Of a DNA stretch of 64,000 nt, positions 1-10,595 are shown piece after piece. The DNA lies in NCBI GenBank assembly GCA_947172415.1, contig OX359199.1:1948001-2012000 (forward strand), read 5' to 3'. The notes below the pieces were generated by a model, which did no database searches, was not told the DNA's origin, and worked only from the letters and a program-made list of their open reading frames with translations. Position numbers and translations under genes: made by a program. The stretch comes from Chondrosia reniformis. Taxonomy: Eukaryota; Porifera; Demospongiae; Chondrillida; Chondrillidae. How positions within the stretch are numbered: position 1 is the first letter of the stretch; each line of letters starts with the position of its first letter.

Positions 1-3000
1 AAATATAGTGGAACAGCCATGAAAAGTAGTTATGACCCGTTTCCTCAGACTTCTTTTTAATTGGCAGATTATTTAGTGTAAATTGCATGTTTAATAATTA
101 TTTTGTCCCCAAAAAGGTTGATTAGTGGGTTGGTGGATTATTGAGATGACACTGTATTAACATTTTGTTTTGTACATACCAACTTATACACTTTAGTCAG
201 AAGGTATCAGCAGTATAGTGAGTTCTTCTATTTAGGAGACTGAAAAGCTTAAGATGTTTCTTGCTGATCATAAAATGGAAGTAGAAAGGCTAGAGGAGTT
301 GAGAGTGCGATTTGAAAATGAACTTGACGAACAAGATGATAAGCTTGAAGTATATATGCACATTTTATGTATTGCCAACTTCATAAAGTTGATTTTTGTG
401 TATTATTCTTCTTCTTCTTTACTTAAGGCTCTTGAAACGGAGAAAAAGCAACAATCGGAAATAATTGCAGATCTCAATTCAGAACTTGAAGAAAAAAAGA
501 CTGTTAATCAGATAAAGTGCACTGTAGAGGTGCATGTTTAACTTAATAAGTCCCAGACTAGGGGGTAATACATGTATATAGATTAGAATAGAAATGGCAA
601 ATGTCATTTCAAGGTCCCCTGTTTATACCAGCCATGACCTATAGGGCTGTACCCATTGTAAAGCAATAATAATAACAATATTAACAATTTCACTCTATCA
701 ATCAATGCAATTAAAATTGAAATATAGTGGAACAGCCTTGAAAAGTAGTTCTGACCCACTTCCTCAGACTTCTTTTACTTGACAGATTATTTAGTGTAAA
801 TTGCATGTTTAATAATTATTTTGTCCTCAAAAAGGCTGATTAGTGGTGTTGGTGGATTATTGAGATGACACTGTATTAACATTTTGTTTTGTACATACCA
901 ACTTATACACTTTAGTCAGAAGGTATCAGCAGTATAGTGAGTTCTTCTATTTAGGAGACTGAAAAGCTTAAGATGTTTCTTGCTGATCATAAAATGGAAG
1001 TAGAAAGGCTAGAGGAGTTGAGAGTGCGATTTGAAAATGAACTTGACGAACAAGATGATAAGCTTGAAGTATATATGCACATTTTATGTATTGCCAACTT
1101 CATAAAGTTGATTTTTGTGTATTATTCTTCTTCTTTACTTAAGGCTCTTGAAACGGAGAAAAAGCAACAATCGGAAATAATTGCAGATCTCAATTCAGAA
1201 CTTGAAGAAAAAAAGACTGTTAGTCAGATTTAGTGCACTGTAGAGGTGCATGCTTAACTTAATAAGTCCCAGACTAGGGGGTAATACATGTATATAGATT
1301 AGAATAGAAATGGCAAATGTCATTTCAAGGTCCCCTGTTTATACCAGCCATGACCTATAGGGCTGTACCCATTGTAAACCAATAATAATAACAATATTAA
1401 CAATTTCACTCTATCAATCAATGGAATTAAAATTGAAATATAGTGGAACAGCCATGAAAAGTAGTTATGACCCACTTCCTCAGACTTCTTTTACTTGACA
1501 GATTATTTAGTGTAAATTGCATGTTTAATAATTATTTTGTCCTCAAAAAGGCTGATTAGTGGGTTGGTGGATGTCGAGATGACACTGTATTAACATTTTG
1601 TTTTGTACATACCAACTTATACACTTTAGTCAGAAGGTATCAGCAGTATAGTGAGTTCTTCTACATATTTAGGAGACTGCAAAGCTTAAGATGTTTCTTG
1701 CTGATCATAAAATGGAAGTAGAAAGGCTAGAGGAGTTGAGAGTGCGATTTGAAAATGAACTTGACGAACAAGATGATAAGCTTGAAGTAAACATGTACAT
1801 TTTATGTATTGCCAACTTCATAAAGTTGATTTTTGTGTATTATTATTCTTTACTTAAGGCTCTTGAAACGGAGAAAAAGCAACAATCGGAAATAATTGCA
1901 GATCTCAATTCAGAACTTGAAGAAAAAAAGACTGTTAGTCAGATTTAGTGCACTGTAGAGGTGCATGCTTAACTTAATAAGTCCCAGACTAGGGGGTAAT
2001 ACATGTATATAGAATAGAATAGAAATGGCAAATGTCATTACAAGGTCCCCTGTTTATACCAGCCATGACTTATAGGGCTGTACCCATTGTAAAGCAATAA
2101 TAATAACAATATTAACAATGTACAAGACGATAAGCTTGAAGTATACATGCACATTTTATGTATTGCCAACTTCATAAAGTTGATTTTTGTGTATTATTCT
2201 TCTTTTTTACTTAAGGCTCTTGAAACGGAGAAAAAGCAACAATCGGAAATAATTGCAGATCTCAATTCAGAACTTGAAGAAAAAAAGACTGTTAGTCAGA
2301 CTTAGTGCACTGTAGAGGTGCATGCTTAACTTAATAAGTCCCAGACTAGGGGGTAATACATGTATATAGATTAGAATAGAAATGGCAAATGTCATTTCAA
2401 GGTCCCTGTTTATACCAGCCATGACCTATAGGGCTGTACCCATTGTAAAGCAATAATAATAACAATAACAACAGTTTCACTATATCAGTCAATGCAATTA
2501 AAATTGAAATATAGTGGAACAGCCATGAAAATTACGTAGTTATGACCCGTTTCCTCAGACTTCTTTTAATTGACAGATTATTTAGTGTAAATTGCATGTT
2601 TAATAATTATTTTGTCCCCAAAAAGGCTGATTAGTGGGTTGGTGGATTATCGAGATGACACTGTATTAACATTTTGTTTTGTACATACCAACTTATACAC
2701 TTTAGTCAGAAGGTATCAGCAGTATAGTGAGTTCTTCTATTTAGGAGACTGAAAAGCTTAAAATGTTTCTTGCTGATCATAAAATGGAAGTAGAATGGCT
2801 AGAGGAGTTGAGAGTGCGATTTGAAAATGAACTTGACGAACAAGACGATAAGCTTGAAGTAAACATGCACATTTTATGTATTACCAACTTAATAAAGTTG
2901 ATTTTTGTGTATTATTCTTCTTCTTTACTTAAGGCTCTTGAAACAGAGAAAAAGCAACAATCAAAAATAATTGCAGACCTCAATTCAGAAGTTGAAGAAA

Positions 3001-4646
3001 AAAAGACTGTTAGTCAGATTTAGTGCACTGTAGAGGTGCATGCTTAACTTAATAAGTCCCAGACTAGGGACATGTATATAGAATAGAATAGAAATGGCAA
3101 ATGTCATTTCAAGGTCCCTCTTTATACCAGCCATGACCTATAGGGCTGTACCCATTGTAAAGCAATAATAATAACAATAACAACAGTTTCACTATATCAG
3201 TCAATGCAATTAAAATTGAAATATAGTGGAACAGCCATGAAAATTACGTAGTTATGACCCGTTTCCTCAGACTTCTTTTAATTGACAGATTATTTAGTGT
3301 AAATTGCATGTTTAATAATTATTTTGTCCCCAAAAAGGCTGATTAGTGGGTTGGTGGATGTCGAGATGACACTGTATTAACATTTTGTTTTGTACATACC
3401 AACTTATACACTTTAGTCAGAAGGTATCAGCAGTATAGTGAGTTCTTCTACATATTTAGGAGACTGAAAAGCTTAAGATGTTTCTTGCTGATCATAAAAT
3501 GGAAGTAGAAAGGCTAGAGGAGTTGAGAGTGCGATTTGAAAATGAACTTGACGAACAAGATGATAAGCTTGAAGTAAACATGTACATTTTATGTAATACC
3601 AACTTCATAAAGTTGATTTTTGTGTATTATTATTCTTTACTTAAGGCTCTTGAAACGGAGAAAAAGCAACAATCGGAAATAATTGCAGATCTCAATTCAG
3701 AACTTGAAGAAAAAAAGACTGTTAGTCAGATAAAGTGCACTGTAGAGGTGCATGTTTAACTTAATAAGTCCCAGACTAGGGGGTAATACATGTATATAGA
3801 TTAGAATAGAAATGGCAAATGTCATTTCAAGGTCTCTGTTTATACCAGCCATGACTTATAGGGCTGTACCCATTGTAAAGCAATAATAATAACAATATTA
3901 ACAATGTACAAGACGATAAGCTTGAAGTATACATGCACATTTTATGTATTGCCAACTTCATAAAGTTGATTTTTGTGTATTATTCTTCTTTTTTACTTAA
4001 GGCTCTTGAAACGGAGAAAAAGCAACAATCGGAAATAATTGCAGATCTCAATTCAGAACTTGAAGAAAAAAAGACTGTTAGTCAGATAAAGTGCACTGTA
4101 GAGGTGCATGTTTAACTTAATAAGTCCCAGACTAGGGGGTAATACATGTATATAGATTAGAATAGAAATGGCAAATGTCATTTCAAGGTCCCCTGTTTAT
4201 ACCAGCCATGACCTATAGGGCTGTACCCATTGTAAAGCAATAATAATAACAATATTAACAATTTCACTCTATCAATCAATGCAATTAAAATTGAAATATA
4301 GTGGAACAGCCATGAAAAGTAGTTATGACCCACTTCCTCAGACTTCTTTTTAATTAGCAGATTATTTAGTGTAAATTGCATGTTTAATAATTATTTTGTC
4401 CCCAAAAAGGCTGATTAGTGGGTTGGTGGATTATCGAGATGACACTGTATTAACATTTTGTTTTGTACATACCAACTTATACACTTTAGTCAGAAGGTAT
4501 CAGCAGTATAGTGAGTTCTTCTACATATTTAGGAGACTGAAAAGCTTAAGATGTTTCTTGCTGATCATAAAATGGAAGTAGAAAGGCTAGAGGAGTTGAG
4601 AGTGCGATTTGAAAATGAACTTGACGAACAAGACGATCTCATTAAA
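1..4646 (+). repeat. Tandem array of exon-bearing units of about 718 bp
   Basis: Full units recur at about 718 bp (A1 to A2 is 719, A2 to A3 is 718, A5 to A6 is 715). Two short units of about 357 bp, around 2119-2475 and 3905-4262, have lost exon A except its last 18 bases but keep exon B. The block of units 3-4-5 recurs as 6-7-8 with a period of about 1786 bp, so there is a higher-order duplication. The sequence at base 1 is already intron of a unit, so the array continues to the left. The last unit (from about 4533) diverges after exon A and joins the single-copy part of the gene, which suggests it is the ancestral unit. Confidence 0.93.
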
Positions 4647-6787
4647 GTACATATGTACCTTCTTTCCACAGACTTTTGCCCACTTAGATGTAAATATTGC
4701 TGAAGCCTAAAGTAAATTTAAAATCTTTTAGTATCTAGCTCCAACATATTTTTATATAATCTATAATATTCCATGTACTTGTAATACACATTCCATTGCT
4801 AAACTAGTCATAAAATGGTGTAATGTTACAATGATATCAAGTAATTTGACCCAACCATCCTTGCTTTGGCTAAAATAACTCTGCCCTGAAGCTAATAACT
4901 ATGTATTACAGCAATACTTCCATCACTTCTTTTACTTAGTATGAGTGTCCTAGTTATTGCAATCAATGAACTTCCTAATTTGAATTACGTACCTCCCTTT
5001 TTGTAATGTCTTCATTAACTGATTCAATACGTAGGCTTTAAGAAAAGATAACGAAGCTCAAACTAAAGAAATTGCAAAACTTAATTCTGAACTAGAAAGA
5101 AAAGTAAAGGTATGCATATGACACTCTCTGAAAATATCTGCACATGAGCATTCCATTATACCTTATACGTGGGTCATTACTTACAGTACTAAGGTGGTAC
5201 CTGATCCATTGCTTTTGGATTGCCTAATTAAGAAGCTGAAGTGTGCTATTTGCATTTATTGTTACTATTTTCCCATCTTTCAAGTTTGGGCATTGCTTTC
5301 ACAGTACCCTAGTAAAACTATCTGTGTATCAGAAGTAGTAGATTGTGTTTTTATTGTGTGAGGTTTTCACTTGTATACGTACATACCTATATATGATTTT
5401 TCTCAGCAAAATAGTTCATCCTGGAAAGATTTACATGGAGAGCCTCAAGTGATAAATCATCCTCTAATAAAGCAACCTGTAAGTCACGAATACTCAATAC
5501 ACATCCTTTTACATTTTATGTGTTCTCTTAAACATTGATAATGGAAATTCATGTTGCTGTAAGGAAGATTTAGTAAATTTTGCAACATGTAGAAATTTTA
5601 ATCAATGAAAGGTAGATAGCTCAGGATTTTGACTATGAGGTATTTTGTTTTAGGATTATAATCAGGTCTTAAGGATGAAAGAATGGCTTAAGGAACAAAA
5701 TATGAGATTGACATCAGAAAGGGATCAGTTGCTTGGGAAAACAGAGGACCTGCTTGAGGAAAATAAAGTACAGTATACATCTTATAGTATATACAGTTCC
5801 CTCTGTAACATATCACTAGATAAAAAGGGATACTTATCTGTATGTAAATTTAGTGTTTGTATAATGTAAAACTTGATATGATAATATTTTCTTCTATCTA
5901 CGTACGTTGCAAAGATTGAACCTTGCAAAATTAATGATGTATTATATCTATTATAGAAATTAAAGGTACACAACAGAAAATTGGAAATATGGCTTCAGAA
6001 ACATCAGCCCCCCTCCAAACAGGTTAGGTCAAAGGTATGTCATTCACATACTAGATTTAAACATGCCTTAGGAAGAGGCCTAAATGTACTGGTTATTACT
6101 GAATAGTTGTCAAAATGTTTGGTTGTATAATTTTAAACTTTGGTTATTGTCGCGCTCATATGAAGTAAACGCAAATATCCTTTTTGCATATTTTCACCAA
6201 GGTGATATGCCTACGTATGTGCATACCTTCATTCAACAATACTTTCTCATTTTCTTCAGGATGCTGTTGGCAGGACTCTTGAAGGACCTATAGGTTTGTT
6301 TAAGTTGCCAAATGATTCACCCTACCAGATTAACTTGTATATTATGTAACAGACACTGTAGGGTACGGTGTTGGCATTACTATGGAAATGGAGAACCTCC
6401 ATTTGCGAAGCAAAATTGGGCTATTCAAGCACAATGAAGAAAAGCTTCTTGCTAAAATGTAAGTTTTGTAGTTGGATATGCATAGCTATTAGGGATTATT
6501 TCTTCCTTTAGTATTACCTCATTTCATACCTCTGTGGATATAGTTAGCAGCTAGCAGATGTGCTAACAGATATGTCTAACAATATGTACTCGGAGGGTTA
6601 CACTGTATCAATAGTTTTTTCTATATTTAAATAGAAAAGAGCTAGAAGAAATGAAATTCAAATCAGATGATGCAAGTGAGAAATACCAGATAAATATAGA
6701 AGAACTTGGGTTTACTGCTTCCAAAGAGTGCCAAACAGATCCAGTTGAAATAGTTGCTTGCCCTGAGGCCTTGGACAAAGTAACTGA
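236..6787 (+). CDS. Coiled-coil protein with tandemly duplicated exon pairs (partial, both ends open)
   Basis: I do not recognise the family. Exon A (114 bp, 38 aa, opens ETEKLKMFLADHK) and exon B (75 bp, 25 aa, opens ALETEKKQQ) alternate, all phase 0 with AG/GT borders. A exons: 236-349, 955-1068, 1673-1786, 2745-2858, 3460-3573, 4533-4646. B exons: 428-502, 1144-1218, 1859-1933, 2216-2290, 2934-3008, 3646-3720, 4002-4076 and a diverged one at 5035-5109. Single-copy exons follow at 5407-5478, 5654-5767 (again 38 aa), 5957-6034, 6260-6293, 6353-6458 and 6635-6787, the last ending in phase 2. The product is rich in E, K and L with a regular a/d pattern, so it should form a long coiled coil. 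The 5' end lies left of the window. No next exon was found after 6787. Seen: ORFs, splice sites, repeats. Inferred: that all copies are spliced into one message. Confidence 0.75.
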
Positions 6788-8200
6788 GTAAGTGAATTAG
6801 ATATATACATAAAACTATGTCGTTACCAAAGTGTGTACCAACTGTGTAGGTCATGCCAAGTGAGACTAGGAAGTGGTTTCTGGGATGAAACTATTACACA
6901 TGAAAAACTTGGTAAATGCGAGCAGCAATAGACATTTACGTACGTATATATATAACAAGTTCTATTAAAATGAAAGGGTATATATAATATATAGGTTTGT
7001 TGTAGAACTGAGCAATTACTATTTACTAATTGCACATTAACACAAACAATCATTGCTAATTATTTTTTCAATCAATTATTGTATAACTTTACATATATGT
7101 GTATAACTATTCATTTGTCATGTTTTAATAGAAAAAAAAAATTAAATGATTAAAATTACAATTTCTAATACATTATTATTTTATTTAACCTATAAGATAT
7201 ATATTATCAAGAAGGAATTATAATATAAATATAAATTAATAAATAATATAATTATAATTTCTAATATAAATTTAAATCTCTCAAATTAGAGAGTTTTGAC
7301 AGATTTTCAAGATACATAGATATTTTCAGGTACCATTCAAAACTGACAATTCATGCAACATATCTCTAGATCTGCATGAGGGACCTTCCCACTTTGAGGT
7401 CATCAACGTAATATTACTACAAATATAAAGACGTTATCATGTGGTCGACCTTCATGCAGGACCTACAGTATATAGAGAGTAAATAACTGCCTATTTCTTT
7501 TTTTATTATCAATTCTTTTAAAATACATTTTCATTTAATGTAGTAATCATGCATCACTTGAACAGGCATATTCTCCACTGTTTCACCTCCAGCTCTAATA
7601 ACTGATCATGTTATGTTGCATTAATATTAGGGAGGAATAAGTTTGGTAATGGTATGTAATTGTTATGGATGGCTGACTAGCTACTTGAGAATATATAGTT
7701 CTGCTATCTCCACACTATCCAAATAACAAGCATCGTATATATGAATGCGTCCAACCAACTGAGAGGAGGTTATTAGACTCTCTTATATTGCTTAATTAGT
7801 TGTACTGATATACAGGGATAACCTTGCTAATATATAGACTAGATGTAGCTATAGTTTATTAGCTATAAAGTAAACACATGCCACAAGGATTATGGTAACT
7901 TTATCAACAACAAATTCTCCTCGGTTTGTGATAACAAGCACACAGCTCATGAAATATGATGAAATATTTATTAGCGTTGTTTTCAACATATACTCATCTG
8001 GTTGTCCGACTATTCGAGGACCATAATATAAGAGAATTGGGGGCTTCCCCTTGAACTACAGCGTCTGCTTTACACACTTATGTATTGTATAGAATCTAAT
8101 ATCTGTAGTATGTATACTATCGGACTAATTCCGAGTGAATTTTGCAATTGATTTACTGGATATACCTATCAAATACCATGACTGAAGGTGTTTTAGTGTC
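6788..8200. other. AT-rich gap without recognised gene
   Basis: No convincing exon is seen here although the upstream coiled-coil gene ends in an open splice donor at 6788. 7060-7290 is very AT-rich with short A/T runs. The rest is unique-looking AT-rich sequence with no clear repeat structure. Confidence 0.5.
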
Positions 8201-8395
8201 TTGTCAGTTGAAATGATCACTCTGGCTGATCTACCTGATGAAGTGTGTTTTGGAGAGACTTATCAGATTTACTGTATACATCCTGTACTGGATGTGAGTA
8301 GCTATAGAGGATACATAACTACTAATTTGCAACTCGTTAATATATATGCCAGACCTAGGTGTAGTGGTGAGCTAAGGGATTTTCCCTTAGGCTAA
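8201..8395 (+). pseudogene. Possible exon remnant with cysteine-containing domain
   Basis: A 64-codon open stretch reads VEMITLADLPDEVCFGETYQ and, further on, RCSGELRDFPLG. Its composition is protein-like and it vaguely resembles an Ig or fibronectin-type extracellular segment with two spaced cysteines, but no family was securely recognised. It starts without a clear splice acceptor and stands alone. It could be a chance ORF. Confidence 0.25.
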
Positions 8396-8489
8396 GCGAT
8401 TACAAAAATGGCGGCGGAAGGTACGTACATAATATTGGTGGTGTATGTGCACCAATTAATCAGTGTTTATTAGTACTTGGTATCACTGC

Positions 8490-8813
8490 AGATTCATACC
8501 CCCAGTCTCGACGATGCTTATATGCCTAGATAAATGAAAAGAACTTGCCATTCTTCTTGGCCAGGAGAATACAGCCATACTGCTGGAAGTGTCCATGTCC
8601 CGTAACTTGGCACATAACCTTCTCAAGGTCATCAAGGCTTGGATTGATGGTGGCAAGAAGGTGGTGGATGGGGTAGAAGTGAGCCCCACTTGGGATTATC
8701 TTCTGCAGGTCCTCCAGAACCCAATCATTGACAAGAGAGATATTGCCAATGAGATTAGGCGAAAGATAACACCAGTTTCATATAGTTCCAGTGAGTTGGT
8801 AGGTAGCAGTTAG
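8490..8813 (+). pseudogene. Death-domain-like gene remnant
   Basis: The stretch from about 8538 reads KELAILLGQENTAILLEV and continues through KVIKAWIDGG, SPTWDYLLQVLQ and RDIANEIRRKIT. The pattern of an LL/W helix followed by PTWxxLLxxL and a final ANEIRRK helix is that of the C-terminal half of death domains in cnidarian and sponge proteins. The N-terminal half (SLDDAYMPR, around 8507-8533) lies in a different frame and is followed by a stop at 8535-8537, so this copy is broken as read. A start-like ATGGCGGCGGAAG followed by GTACGT lies at 8409-8421. A second open stretch at about 9252-9407 (with DQVMPDLTVKTEIHQK) may belong to the same decayed gene. Family assignment is by eye. Confidence 0.45.
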
Positions 8814-9759
8814 ATGTTACTGCTTATAGTTTGCTCAGTACTGAATGGGTGGATAGTTTTAAGGGGAGTGCCCAGTTATATAGGGGAAGGTTATGATGCT
8901 TTTGGATAGTATGTAGTATGCCAAAGTTTGAAATACAAGCTCAAATTTGGAGGGTGCTTCAACACCCAGAGCACTCCCTATACCTTTGACCTTGTTTGAG
9001 GATTGGCAGCTGTTATCTCCACAGCTATCACTAACCAGACATTGCAGTATATGACAATCAGCCTGTTTTGTGAGGAGTGTACATAAACATATGTTTGTAT
9101 AGATCTTACAATATTATTTTGTGTTGTTATGAAACTTACTTGCTTGTTTAAAAGTCACAATTTTGTAGTACCTTAATTTTTAAAATTTAGCAAATTGGAA
9201 TCAAAGCTGCTAGTACCATAATATATTTCTATATGGATGTGTTGTGTATAGGTGTGGAGTTTGGGGGAGAGAGTAGTAGTCATTTGAGAGATCAAGTGAT
9301 GCCTGACTTAACTGTCAAAACTGAGATCCACCAGAAGATTGAACCCCTTACTAAAACTCTGGGCACTTGTGAGCATCCAGATTTTTTAAGAGTTTTCTAA
9401 ACTCTGATGAAGGAGGGGATGAGAGAAGAATGTTTAATTCTTTTTTAGATATGGACCAATGAAAATGGAGGGAATTAAAGGATCTTCTGAATACTCTCCA
9501 TATAGTGATGAAGTTAATCTGAAGGGAATTGCTAGAAACATTCAAGATTTATTTGCAAGTTGACTCTTTCTACATTTTTGTATCAAAATCTGAGATTAAT
9601 TTTGTTAAGTATTGTTTAAAACAATTGACTGTACGCAGTTTAGGATACATTTGAAACTGTAAAAAATGATAATGTATTAATTATGAACTGATTATGGTGA
9701 GAGTATCATGATGGACCATAGAAATTGCATAAACACATCAACTTAATGTATGGTGAGAG

Positions 9760-9895
9760 GTATAGGGCAACTTCTGCATAGTTAGCCTTACCATAGGATC
9801 ACGGCCATATTTCAATACTTTTTCCAGATGTGTCAATCACTGTTGGAGGCACTGCCATCATCCCTACCTCTAAATTCATCTTATAAAAAAGTTAT
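9760..9895. mobile_element. Diverged single arm of the palindromic MITE at 61406-61779
   Basis: The words GTTAGCCTTACCATA, GATCAC, TTTTTCCAGATGTGTCAATC and CACTGCCATCATCCCTAC follow the order and spacing of the right arm of the 61.4-kb palindrome, with many substitutions. This is an older half-copy of the same non-autonomous family. Confidence 0.7.
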
Positions 9896-9899
9896 TTTA

Positions 9900-10595
9900 T
9901 CGTACACTTATGTACGTACATGTGTTGTTTGGTTATGAACATAGTGCTATGCAAGTCATAATGATAATAGAAATGAAGAAATGGAGAGCAATCCTGCTTA
10001 TATACATACCTATTGAGATGAATCAGATTGAAGATAGACAAGCTTGTGAATATACGTACCTACTTTCTATTCTATACATTAGTACATACGTTACTATAAT
10101 TATATAAAGAAGTTGAAAGTGTACACACCTACATAATGTCTATCAATTCCGTATATAGAAAAAAACATGGCTGGCCATTAGCTGTAGCTGCAATTCTGCT
10201 TGCTAAACATTATATCTGTTAGTAAAACATCAGATAGTCATCTTCACCATCACCATTTTATAATTACATATGAAGCTGTTAATGCATGTAACTATTTACC
10301 TATATACTACACTTATACTGTCTATATGTGTATATTTAGACCCCTCATTTTTTTAAAAATTCAACTAAATTCTGTAGTATATATAGTCAAGAAATAAGTG
10401 TTGTTACTACTTATAATGACTATTCAAGAATAATGTGTAATTTGATTCTGCAGCCATATAATTACAACAAACTATAAACAAATTGTCAAAGGTGCACAAT
10501 GATGACTAGAATTGATATACTTGTTCACACTATACGGATAAACAGAGAAAGCTTTCTAGCTAAAAATGCATGTGTTGGTCAGGACTGCAAGGAGG
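9900..10595. other. Gap between the remnant region and PPT1
   Basis: AT-rich sequence with TACGTA words. I see no gene, tRNA or clear repeat before the PPT1 stop codon at 10596. Confidence 0.5.
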
